From the NCBI RefSeq assembly GCF_009646335.1, contig NZ_WJBU01000015.1, forward strand, positions 62,001 to 126,000: a stretch of DNA of 64,000 bases. The letters are read 5' to 3'. The DNA comes from Caenimonas koreensis DSM 17982 (GTDB lineage: Bacteria > Pseudomonadota > Gammaproteobacteria > Burkholderiales > Burkholderiaceae_C). Shown piece after piece: positions 38,988 through 46,130 of the stretch; the stretch's first letter is position 1, and each line of letters starts with the position of its first letter. Made by a program: the position numbers and the translations under genes. A model generated the notes under the pieces. It ran no database searches, was not told the origin of the DNA, and saw only the letters and a program-made list of their open reading frames with translations.

Positions 38988-39383
38988 ATGCGTCACGGCC
39001 ACGGCCTTCGTAAACTCAATCGCACCAGCGAGCACCGCCTTGCGATGCTGCGCAACATGATGAACTCGCTGCTCCAGCACGAGGCCATCAAAACCACGGT
39101 GCCCAAAGCCAAGGAACTGCGTCGCGTCGTCGAGCCGATGATCACGCTCGCCAAGGAGCCGACGCTTTCCAACAAGCGCCTGGCCTTTAACCGCCTGCGC
39201 GACCGCGATATCGTGACAAAGCTTTTTGCCGAACTGGGCCCGCGCTACAAGGCGCGCCCTGGTGGTTACACCCGCATCCTCAAGATGGGCTTCCGTGTTG
39301 GCGACAACGCACCGATGGCACTCGTTGAATTGGTCGATCGTCCCGCGCCTGTCGATGCTGCTGATGCCCCTACGGCTGAATAA
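38988..39383 (+). CDS. rplQ: 50S ribosomal protein L17
   Basis: 131 residues, starting [21 protein letters not shown], with a short acidic C-terminal extension ([10 protein letters not shown]) common in this order. Last protein gene of the alpha operon; followed by the initiator tRNA. Confidence 0.98.
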   Translation: MRHGHGLRKLNRTSEHRLAMLRNMMNSLLQHEAIKTTVPKAKELRRVVEPMITLAKEPTLSNKRLAFNRLRDRDIVTKLFAELGPRYKARPGGYTRILKMGFRVGDNAPMALVELVDRPAPVDAADAPTAE

Positions 39384-39415
39384 GTAGGCAGGCGCAGTCT
39401 ATAATCAACACATAC

Positions 39416-39492
<77 letters not shown>

Positions 39493-39498
39493 AATTCA

Positions 39499-39528
39499 AC
39501 GCCCACCTTTCTGGTGGGCGTTTTTTTT
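39499..39528 (+). terminator. Intrinsic terminator after tRNA-fMet
   Basis: ACGCCCACC at 39499-39507 pairs perfectly with GGTGGGCGT at 39513-39521 around TTTCT, followed by a run of eight T from 39521. This should end transcription of the rplQ/tRNA unit before the degraded bch genes. Confidence 0.93.
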
Positions 39529-39644
39529 CGTCTCGTCAGATGGAGAGCCGCAGATCAAACGACCTATTCGTGATGGGCCAATGCGCTTCTGCACAAGTTC
39601 AGAGCTGCCCGAACGTCAATTGGATATGACGTACTGATCAGTCT

Positions 39645-40675
39645 ATGGCACTGACATTTCCTTTTTCCGCGATAGTCGGTCAGGACGAGATGAAGCTGGC
39701 AATCCTGGCGACAGTTGTCGATTCCCGCTTCGGGGACGTTCTCGTTATCGGCGATAGGGGCACAGGCAAGTCCACCGTAGCCCGCGTATTTGCCGCCTTG
39801 CTCCCGCCCATGCGGACCATCGCGGGATGCCGCTATGGCGGCAAGCCTGATGCGCCAGCCCCCGCATGCCAAGACTGCGACGTGATGCGCTCGGCCTCCA
39901 AGGTTGCGCCACGGATTGCACGCGAGCCGGTACCCGTTGTCGATCTCCCCCTAGGCGTCACCGAAGACCGCGTCGTCGGGGCACTGGAGCTGGAGCGCGC
40001 TCTGGCGCAGGGCGTGAAGGCATTCGAGCCTGGCCTGCAAGTACGTGCCAACCGGGGCTTTCTCTACATCGACGAGGTCAACCTGCTGGAAGACTACATC
40101 GTGGACGTGTTGATCGATGTCGCCGCGTCGGGTGAAAACGTTGTGGAGCGCGAGGGACTCAGCGTGCGGCATCCGGCGCGGTTTGTCCTGGTTGGCAGCG
40201 GCAACCCAGAAGAGGGCGAACTGAGACCTCAACTGCTGGATCGATTTGGCCTGTCGGTCGAAGTCAAGACGCCGCACGAACTGGAGGAGCGAATCTAAGT
40301 CTTTCGCCTGCGCGACTGCTTCGAACGCGATCCGCAGGCTTTCACGGATCACTGGAAGAAGGAAGTTGAGCGCACCCGCCGCCGGATCGTCGCCGGACGG
40401 GGGCGACTCGAGGCAGTCGAAGTGCCGGACTCAGCGCGTGTGAGAGCTACTCAGCTCTGCACCGAACTGGGCACCGATGGCCTGCGTGGTGACCTCACGC
40501 TGATTCGCGCTGCGCGGGCACTAGCGGCACTGTAAGGCGACGCCGCAGTGGGTGATGCGCACATTCGGCGCATGGCCGCACCACCCCTGCGCCATCGCCT
40601 GCGACACAATCCGTCGATGATGCCGGCTCGACCGTGCGTGTGGAACGCGCCGTGGCGCAGTTGATGGGGCGTTAA
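39645..40675 (+). pseudogene. bchI: Magnesium chelatase ATPase subunit BchI, degraded
   Basis: The first 217 codons are intact: Walker A GDRGTGKST at 36-44 and Walker B FLYIDEVNLL are present. A TAA at 40296 falls where a Glu is expected (ERI*VFRLRDCFERDP). The same frame then carries clear BchI sequence (LRGDLTLIRAARALAAL) to a second TAA at 40533, again in place of Glu. One base is missing near 40613, after which the natural C-terminus (DDAGSTVRVERAV) reads on in another frame to TAA at 40673. The reading ends overlap bchD as TAATG. Mg-chelatase makes Mg-protoporphyrin for bacteriochlorophyll. Confidence 0.88.
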
Positions 40676-41591
40676 TGCCTGGAATCCCGTCCGATGCGCT
40701 GGGCCCTGACTCGGTCTGGGCGGCTGCGCGCTTGGCGGCGGATCCCGTTGGGCTCGGTGGTGCGGCCTTGCGCACACGTGCCGACTCGGCTCACGCTGCA
40801 TGGGCCTCGCGATTGCGAGCCTGGCTTCCCGAAACAACGCCTTGGCGCGGCGTGCCTCACTACACCAGTGATGCCGCCCTGCTCGGTGGACTCGACCTCG
40901 GCGCCACCCTTCAGGCGGGCAGGCCTGTGGCACAAGCGGGGCTACTTGCATTGACGGACGGCGGAGTCATTGTGCTGCCTACAGCAGAGCGCATGACGGC
41001 GAGCCGGGTGGTGCTGCTGGCATCCGTGCTGGCCTGGCGCTTGGAGTCGACTCGTTGCAGGCGCCACTGCAGGCGCAGCGCGTGCGGCCGAAGCGCTCGA
41101 TGCAAAGACCGAAGTCCAGCAGAAGCATGCAGCTCTCGCGGCGCGGCTTGTGTTGGGTCCGCGTGCTACCCAGGTCCCTGTGCCACCAGATCAGACTGAG
41201 TTGCCCGACACACAGCCGAGGCCGCCGAGGCGCCTTCGCCCCAGCAGGAACCGGCGCCGCAAAAACCCGCGGAGCGCGACGACGACAACGCCGTAGGCGA
41301 TGAACAGGCGCCCAGCGCTGACGCTATCGACGACATGGTGCTAGAGGCCATTCCGGCCGGACTGTTGGCCAGCTTGAAGCTCGACGGTAGCCGCAAAAGC
41401 TGCGTGGTTGCCGGCCGCTCAGGTGCCGCGCATCCTCGTCCTACGCGAAGGAAGATGTGGAACCGCTTCTCGCTGACTGCCACGTGCGGCGCAGCCGCGC
41501 GGCCGTCATGGCCTTTCGTGGCGCCGGTGCGGAGCTGTTGTTGCCACCGACGCGCTCACTCGCGCGCGCCAAGCGCAGTCTCGCCGATCTG
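40675..41591 (+). pseudogene. bchD: Magnesium chelatase subunit BchD, degraded
   Basis: Recognisable BchD pieces appear in order but in changing frames. 40675-41035 gives the N-terminus (LAADPVGLGGAALR, LLGGLDLGATLQAGRPV). After a deletion of the central AAA part near 41037 comes ALGVDSLQAPLQAQ; a frame change near 41084 gives AALAARLVLGPRATQ; another near 41220 gives the acidic-proline linker with DDDNAVGDEQ and DDMVLEAIPAGLLASL. A second deletion near 41435 removes the MIDAS part, and from 41448 EPLLADCHVRRSRAAVMAFRG and LLLPPTRSLARAKRSL remain. The gene breaks off at 41591. About 305 codons remain of an expected 550-600. Confidence 0.83.
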
Positions 41592-41780
41592 GTGATTGCA
41601 ACGTCCGTGCTGGACGGGCTGGCGCTGGATTACCGCGGCACTGTGCGCGCAATTCCACCGGGCGACTACTCGCTCAAGCTGCTCCCTGGCCTTTGCCGGA
41701 TGCTGGCCGTGCGCAACCAGCTCGCTGGCGAGAACCTGCTGTCGCTTGTGGCCTGGTTGCTAGCCGCAGGTGTTGCGCAC
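41592..41780 (+). other. Unidentified remnant joined to the bchD fragment
   Basis: The frame of the last bchD fragment continues without a stop to 41903 but no longer resembles BchD. Instead it reads VIATSVLDGLALDYRG, IPPGDYSLKLLPGLCRML and AVRNQLAGENLLSLVAWLL. It looks protein-like rather than random, so it may be a fragment of another lost gene fused by deletion. I cannot assign a family. Beyond 41780 it overlaps the HiPIP remnant on the opposite strand. Confidence 0.3.
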
Positions 41781-41931
41781 TCAGCCCTTCTTGACCCAGG
41801 AGCTGCAACAGCCGTCGCGTCTGCTTCTTCGACCGTGGCAGCATTGCCTGCGCCATGGCCTTCGTTCCCGCCAGCAGCGAGGTGCCTGCGGCCAGTTGCA
41901 TGAAGACCACTCTGCGCTTGCTGCCGCTCAT
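41781..41931 (-). pseudogene. High-potential iron-sulfur protein (HiPIP), degraded
   Basis: A GGAGAG ribosome-binding site leads to MSGSKRRVVFMQLAAGT and ending TKAMAQ, a Tat-type signal sequence of HiPIP precursors. After a frame change near 41848 the mature N-terminus continues as NAATVEEADATAVA, then jumps directly to CSSWVKKG and a stop, the usual HiPIP C-terminus (WCSAWVKK type). The intervening 45 or so residues, with three of the four [4Fe-4S] cysteines, are deleted. HiPIPs donate electrons to the reaction centre in several purple bacteria, which fits the neighbouring bch remains. Confidence 0.75.
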
Positions 41932-42065
41932 GGGCGACTCTCCCGAAAATGAAAAACGGGTGCCGCCGAAACGGCGCCGCAAATGCAGGGGCGTCATCAG
42001 GTTGCGTCATTTGTCGCTGGGGCTTGTGCCGTCAGCGCGGCTGTGCTCCTTGATCAGACGCTAAC

Positions 42066-42785
42066 CTACTGCCCGTTGACACTTTTCCGGGCCTGCATAG
42101 CACGACGCACGACTGCGGTCAGTTGATCGGGTGCATCGATGAAATAGGCGTCTGTGGGCGGTTCGCCATGCCCGTAACCCCAGCTGACCCAGGCCGCGTG
42201 GGCGCCCGCCGCCCGGGCCGCCCCCATGTCGGCGATCGAGTCGCCGACCATCAACAACTCGCCGGGCGCGCGGCCAAGATCGTGCGCGGCCCTGGCAAGC
42301 AGCGCCGGCCCGGGCTTGCGGTCTTCGCGGCGATCTGCGCCGTAAACGGCCGTGAGGTACGGCGACAGGTTTGCTGCAGCAATCACTGCACGCGCCAATG
42401 CGGTGGGCTTGTTCGTCACGACCACCAGGGGGCACCATGCTGCCAGTTCACGAAGCGCGGCTTCCATGCCCGCATAGACGGTGCCCAACCCAAGTGGCGC
42501 GGCAAGCGTCGCGGCGTCGAAGCCTCTGCGCAAGGCAGCGGGATCAGCATGTGCCGTGACATCGCCGCGCGCCCGCATGAAAGCGATGGCCCGGGCGATC
42601 AGCGCATCGGGTCCGTCACCGACCCAGCCGCGCACGGCGGCCACGTCGAACGAATCCATCCCACCGAGAAGCCGGGCCTCTCGCAACGCATGGTTCAGTG
42701 CATGGGCGATGTCGGGCGCGCTGTCCACCAGCGTGCCATCGAGGTCAAGCGCAACCGCCTTGACGGGGAGCTTCGAGCCGGTCAA
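42066..42785 (-). CDS. gph: Phosphoglycolate phosphatase
   Basis: 239-residue HAD hydrolase. Motif I is ALDLDGTLVDSAPDIAHALN, motif II VVVTNKP and motif IV MVGDSIADMGAARAAG, all typical of Gph. It removes 2-phosphoglycolate formed in DNA repair or, in autotrophs, in the Rubisco oxygenase reaction. It abuts the SDR gene directly (no gap), so the two are one transcription unit. Confidence 0.9.
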   Translation of the reverse strand: MTGSKLPVKAVALDLDGTLVDSAPDIAHALNHALREARLLGGMDSFDVAAVRGWVGDGPDALIARAIAFMRARGDVTAHADPAALRRGFDAATLAAPLGLGTVYAGMEAALRELAAWCPLVVVTNKPTALARAVIAAANLSPYLTAVYGADRREDRKPGPALLARAAHDLGRAPGELLMVGDSIADMGAARAAGAHAAWVSWGYGHGEPPTDAYFIDAPDQLTAVVRRAMQARKSVNGQ

Positions 42786-43469
42786 TCAGGTCTTGCCAGT
42801 TACCGGAAGCAGTGCGCCTGTGATGGCGCCCGCAGCATCCGACAGCAGGAATGCAATCGTCTTTGCGATGTCTTCGCCCTTGACCCATCGGCTGTGGTCG
42901 GCATCGGGCATGTCGGCGCGGTTTTGGGGTGTGTCGATGGTGCTGGGGAGCACTGCATTGACGGTGATGCCTTGCAGCTTGACCTCATCAGCCAGCGACT
43001 CGGTGAACCGCATGACGCCTGACTTCGACGCCGCATAGGGCCCCATGCCGTTTGCACCCTTGAGCGCGCCCATCGCGCCGATATTCACGATGCGCCCGGT
43101 GCCTGCGCGCTGCAAGTGCGGCAGCACAGCCTTGGACGCATTCACGCACGTCATCAGGTTGATCGCGAACTGCTGCTGCCACTCCTGCAAGGCGTCGCTG
43201 GAGGCGACCGTCTGCCAGCGAAACCCGCCCGCGATATTGACGAGGGCGTCGATGCGGCCGAATCGAATGGCAACTTCATTCATGACACGCGCCACATCGG
43301 GCAGCGATGACAGATCGACCTGCCATGCGACCGCGCCCGCAGGAGCTTCGCGCGTCACGACATCCAGCAGTGCGCACTGCGCGCCTTGATGCAGTGCCTC
43401 TTGCGTCATCGCACGGCCGAGCTGGCCGAATGCGCCGGTGATGACAACGACTTTGCCAGTGAGTTCCAT
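42786..43469 (-). CDS. Short-chain dehydrogenase/reductase
   Basis: 227 residues with the classical SDR elements: cofactor motif TGAFGQLG near residue 11, NIAG in place of NNAG, catalytic Tyr and Lys in YAASK and a final proline-rich loop. The substrate is unknown. First gene of the SDR-gph pair. The variant VNIAGG is still compatible with activity. Confidence 0.88.
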   Translation of the reverse strand: MELTGKVVVITGAFGQLGRAMTQEALHQGAQCALLDVVTREAPAGAVAWQVDLSSLPDVARVMNEVAIRFGRIDALVNIAGGFRWQTVASSDALQEWQQQFAINLMTCVNASKAVLPHLQRAGTGRIVNIGAMGALKGANGMGPYAASKSGVMRFTESLADEVKLQGITVNAVLPSTIDTPQNRADMPDADHSRWVKGEDIAKTIAFLLSDAAGAITGALLPVTGKT

Positions 43470-43557
43470 GTGGAGGGTTGTAGCAGAAGCGGCATTCGAA
43501 ACACAACCCGGCGCAGGTGCACCTGAGCCTTTGCTGCGAGCTAACTGCTACGTAAGA

Positions 43558-43575
43558 AGCCGCTAAGGAGCGGCT
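43558..43575 (+). repeat. 7-bp hairpin upstream of the DUF4148 gene
   Basis: AGCCGCT at 43558-43564 and AGCGGCT at 43569-43575 form a perfect stem around AAGG, 56 bp before the DUF4148 start. It lies where the promoter or leader of that gene should be and may stabilise its mRNA or serve as an operator. The remaining part of the 161-bp gap shows nothing distinctive. Confidence 0.35.
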
Positions 43576-43630
43576 AATCGCCGCTGCCTACATTCACTTC
43601 ATCAACAACGCAACGCAAAGGAAACTCATC

Positions 43631-43996
43631 ATGAACCGCAACATCGCTTCCATCCTCGTCGTCACCGCCGCCGCATTCGCTGGCCAGGCCTTCGCCGAAA
43701 CACCGACGATCGATACGACCAACTTTGTCCCGGTCCAAAGCCGTGCGCAAGTGCAAGCCGACCTCGCCGCCTACAAGCAAGCTGGCGTCAATCCGTGGTC
43801 AACGCAGTACAACCCGGTCAAGACATTCCGCAGCACGCAAACACGCGCGCAAGTGACGGCGCAATACATGGCCGATCGTGATGAAGTCGCCGCGACGACT
43901 GGTGAAGACAGTGGCTCCGCGTACCTCGCCCAAGGCACGACGAACCATCTTCCTGCCAGCGCCACGCTGGCAGGGGACTTCGTCAAGGTGAACTGA
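43631..43996 (+). CDS. DUF4148 family exported protein
   Basis: 121 residues with a signal peptide (about 1-22, ending AFA), then the DUF4148-type repeats SRAQVQADLAAYKQAG and TRAQVTAQYMADRDEV. These small periplasmic proteins are multiplied in Burkholderiales genomes and are of unknown function. It has its own terminator and is therefore monocistronic. Confidence 0.85.
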   Translation: MNRNIASILVVTAAAFAGQAFAETPTIDTTNFVPVQSRAQVQADLAAYKQAGVNPWSTQYNPVKTFRSTQTRAQVTAQYMADRDEVAATTGEDSGSAYLAQGTTNHLPASATLAGDFVKVN

Positions 43997-44016
43997 GCGC
44001 AGCAAGCGCAAAAGAC

Positions 44017-44046
44017 AAAGCCCGGGTGACCGAGCTTTTTTTTTTT
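44017..44046 (+). terminator. Intrinsic terminator after the DUF4148 gene
   Basis: AAAGC and GCTTT with an inner CGG/CCG stem around GTGA (one C-A mismatch) are followed by a run of eleven T (44036-44046). It ends 22 bp before the tRNA-Arg gene on the opposite strand. Confidence 0.75.
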
Positions 44047-44067
44047 GGGATTTGCCAATGGCAATCC

Positions 44068-44143
44068 TGGTGCGGCTGGCGGGGATCGAACCCACGACCC
44101 TTGGCTTCGGAGGCCAATACTCTATCCACTGAGCTACAGCCGC
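44068..44143 (-). tRNA. tRNA-Arg (CCG anticodon)
   Basis: 76 nt including encoded CCA on the minus strand. Acceptor GCGGCTG/CAGCCGC, D-arm GTAGCTCAGTGGATAGAGT, anticodon loop CTCCGAA giving CCG, T-loop TTCGATC. It reads CGG arginine codons. Confidence 0.95.
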
Positions 44144-44214
44144 ATTGCGTGATGCGAGCGTGCATTATCCCTGATGCGGGGCGAGCCCCCGAATGCGTGC
44201 GACACCCTCAGGGT

Positions 44215-44239
44215 TTGACCGGGGTGCGCTGGCTATAAT
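44215..44239 (+). promoter_or_regulatory. Possible promoter of the cytochrome c5 gene
   Basis: A perfect TATAAT lies at 44234-44239, 40 bp before the start codon. TTGACC at 44215-44220 resembles a -35 but is only 13 bp away, shorter than normal, so the -10 may work with another -35 or with an activator. Confidence 0.35.
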
Positions 44240-44279
44240 CGAAGGTTGATTGCAACAGCCCGCCCAACTCGAGGATGTC

Positions 44280-45191
44280 ATGAGCGATAGCCCGCACGAA
44301 GAAGCCCACACCGGCCCGGTCAAGAACCCCAAGCAGCTGCTGATCGCGGTGTTTTTCTCGTTCGTCATTCCGGTGTTCGCGATCATCGGTCTGGTGTACT
44401 ACGTTGTTTCTGCAAGCAAGCCTGCTGGCCAGGCTACCGCTGATGGCAGGCCGCTGGCAGGCGTCACCACTGACGACCTTGAACGAGCCATCGCAGCGCG
44501 CATCCGCAAAGTGGGCTCCGTCGAAATCCGCGACGCGAATCGCCCGCTCAAGCCGGGCGAAGAAGTCTTCAAGGCCCAGTGCACGAGCTGCCATACCGCA
44601 GGCGTGGCAGGTGCCCCGAAATTCGCCGACGCCGCCGCATGGGCTCCCCGCATCAAGACAGGCTACGACGCACTGCTGGCTTCGGCCTTGAAGGGCAAGG
44701 GCAATATGCCTGCCCAGGCGGGCGGCGATTTCGACGACATCGAAATTGGACGTGCAGTGGCGTACATGGCCAATGCCGCCGGTGCCAAGTTCGCTGAGCC
44801 CGACCGGCCCGCTGCAGCCGCCGCCGCATCGGCCTCGGCGCCAGCCGCTGCAGCTGCCGCAGCCCCGGCGGCCACCGCGGCGCCCGCTGCTGCCACCGTT
44901 GCCGCAGCTGCCCCTGCGGCAGCCGCCGCCCCTGTCGTCGCTGCCGCAGGCGGCGGCGCTGGCGAAGCGCTCTACAAGCAGGCTTGTGTTGCGTGCCACG
45001 GTGCCGGCCTGGCTGGCTCGCCCAAATTTGGTGACAAAGCCGCTTGGGCACCTCGCATCGCTCAGGGCATTCCGGTGCTGGTGACGAACGCGATCAAGGG
45101 CAAGAACGCCATGCCCCCCAAGGGCGGCAGCACCGCCTCTGACGCAGACATCAAGGCGGCAGTCGAATACATGGTCAGCGCAGCGAAGTAG
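44280..45191 (+). CDS. Membrane-anchored dihaem cytochrome c5
   Basis: 303 residues. One N-terminal membrane helix (about 19-44) anchors the protein; two c5-type haem domains follow with haem sites CTSCH at 101-105 and CVACH at 236-240, joined by a 50-residue Ala/Pro linker. The methionine ligands are in KGNMP and KNAMPPKGG. Such proteins shuttle electrons between the bc1 complex and terminal oxidases or other periplasmic acceptors. The ATG at 44280 is preferred over 44250, which lies in the promoter region. Confidence 0.92.
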   Translation: MSDSPHEEAHTGPVKNPKQLLIAVFFSFVIPVFAIIGLVYYVVSASKPAGQATADGRPLAGVTTDDLERAIAARIRKVGSVEIRDANRPLKPGEEVFKAQCTSCHTAGVAGAPKFADAAAWAPRIKTGYDALLASALKGKGNMPAQAGGDFDDIEIGRAVAYMANAAGAKFAEPDRPAAAAAASASAPAAAAAAAPAATAAPAAATVAAAAPAAAAAPVVAAAGGGAGEALYKQACVACHGAGLAGSPKFGDKAAWAPRIAQGIPVLVTNAIKGKNAMPPKGGSTASDADIKAAVEYMVSAAK

Positions 45192-45203
45192 TTTCGCTGA
45201 CTC

Positions 45204-45234
45204 CAAAAAAAGCCGGTCACTGACCGGCTTTTTT
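45204..45234. terminator. Bidirectional terminator between convergent genes
   Basis: AGCCGGTCA at 45211-45219 and TGACCGGCT at 45221-45229 form a near-perfect palindrome flanked by A7 on one side and T6 on the other, so it can end transcripts from both sides. The stop codon of the leftward gene (45217-45219) lies within its stem. Confidence 0.9.
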
Positions 45235-45765
45235 CATGGTGTTGGCGTGGCGTGCCGCTGGGCTCAGGACAAAGCCGAACCTGCAGGCAAGTTCCGTCGA
45301 GCGGATCGGCCGCGGTGCCCACTGCCCTGATTCGACGGCGTCTGAAGCTGTCTCCATGTCGAGCGCGTGGACGATGCCGAATCCGATGTCGGTATCGAGA
45401 AACAGGCGACCCAGATCATCGAGTACGACGCGCTGCACCCGAGCAGGGCGGCCCGTGTGCGACGTCACCATCCGTTCGTCACCAAGCCGAAACACCAGGG
45501 GTGCTGCTTCCAGCTCAACATAAACGCGCTGCGGGCCGTTCTGGAAGAACCACTGACCCTCGCCGTCGCATTCGTAGTTGCGCTGGATGAAGTCAATGAG
45601 CTTCTCGTGCGTGAGCAGCGAGCCTTTGCTGGCGGGGAACGGGCCTGCGTGCTGCGTGCGGTCGTCGCGCATGTACCAGTTGCCGCGTGCGTCAAGGCCG
45701 AGCCAGCCGAAGCAGTGCGGCACATTCGGCCATTTCGCAATTGCCTGTCGAACAATGTCGTCCAT
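45217..45765 (-). CDS. Conserved Burkholderiales protein of unknown function
   Basis: 182 residues, soluble, beginning MDDIVRQAIAKWPNVPHCFGW, with YMRDDRTQHAGPFPASKGS and FFQNGPQRVYVELEAAP. I recognise it as a small family conserved in Burkholderiales and usually annotated with a DUF294x number; no function is known. The ATG at 45765 is chosen; the longer frame to 45897 runs through a terminator-like hairpin 25 bp upstream. Its stop sits within the terminator shared with the cytochrome gene. Confidence 0.8.
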   Translation of the reverse strand: MDDIVRQAIAKWPNVPHCFGWLGLDARGNWYMRDDRTQHAGPFPASKGSLLTHEKLIDFIQRNYECDGEGQWFFQNGPQRVYVELEAAPLVFRLGDERMVTSHTGRPARVQRVVLDDLGRLFLDTDIGFGIVHALDMETASDAVESGQWAPRPIRSTELACRFGFVLSPAARHANTMKKAGQ

Positions 45766-45789
45766 CAGTTCATTATCCCGCCGCACCAT

Positions 45790-45875
45790 AAAAAAACGCC
45801 GCATGCGCGGCGTCCTGGAGGGGCATCTCGTGGGATGCCTGCAATGATTCTGATGTTCTGGAGGTTGTCTCCTCG
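45790..45875 (-). ncRNA. Candidate small RNA or leader: three hairpins ending in a terminator
   Basis: Read leftwards the region offers a GGAG/CTCC-type hairpin (45860-45872), a 6-bp GGCATC/GATGCC hairpin with 6-nt loop (45822-45839) and a 7-bp ACGCCGC/GCGGCGT hairpin with 4-nt loop (45796-45813) followed by seven U. No open frame fits the segment. It is either an independent RNA of roughly 100 nt or a transcription attenuator ahead of the gene starting at 45765. No clear promoter was found upstream. Confidence 0.45.
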
Positions 45876-45933
45876 GTCCCTCGTCCGTGACTGACATTCA
45901 AGCCCGTCTGCGAGTGCGCAAACTTTAATTGCC

Positions 45934-45948
45934 GCACTCCTGTAGTGC
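45934..45948. promoter_or_regulatory. NtrC-like enhancer site
   Basis: GCACTCCTGTAGTGC has the GCAC-N7-GTGC form of NtrC sites with 5-bp inverted arms. Its centre is about 160 bp upstream of the predicted amtB transcription start, a usual distance for a sigma-54 enhancer. A single site is seen; enhancers often have two. The rest of the 365-bp gap from 45766 to 46130 is taken up by the hairpin series and the sigma-54 promoter. Confidence 0.5.
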
Positions 45949-46076
45949 ATCAGGACTTTCCCGCCCCGTGCAGCTTGTGCCTCAACGCGGCAAAAGGGTG
46001 CGGCCGCTTGCAAGCGCGCCTGTGGCGTGTCGTTGTGCTGAGCTGCGATGGCGCAGGCCCCGCGCAGGCGTTCATC

Positions 46077-46092
46077 TGGCATGCAATATGCG
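46077..46092 (+). promoter_or_regulatory. Sigma-54 promoter of the ammonium transporter gene
   Basis: TGGCATGCAATATGCG matches the TGGCACG-N4-TTGCW consensus with the invariant GG and GC exactly 10 bp apart (two mismatches elsewhere). Predicted start near 46103 leaves a 28-nt leader to the ATG at 46131. Nitrogen control of ammonium transporters through NtrC and sigma-54 is well known. Confidence 0.6.
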
Positions 46093-46130
46093 ACGGCGTG
46101 AGCGTTGGGAAACAAACAAGGGGTCGCTTG

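Noticed and set aside
39529-39644. PpsR/CrtJ-type repressor site (TGT-N12-ACA) upstream of bchI
   Set aside because: Looked for as support for photosynthesis gene control, but no clear copy was found in the gap.
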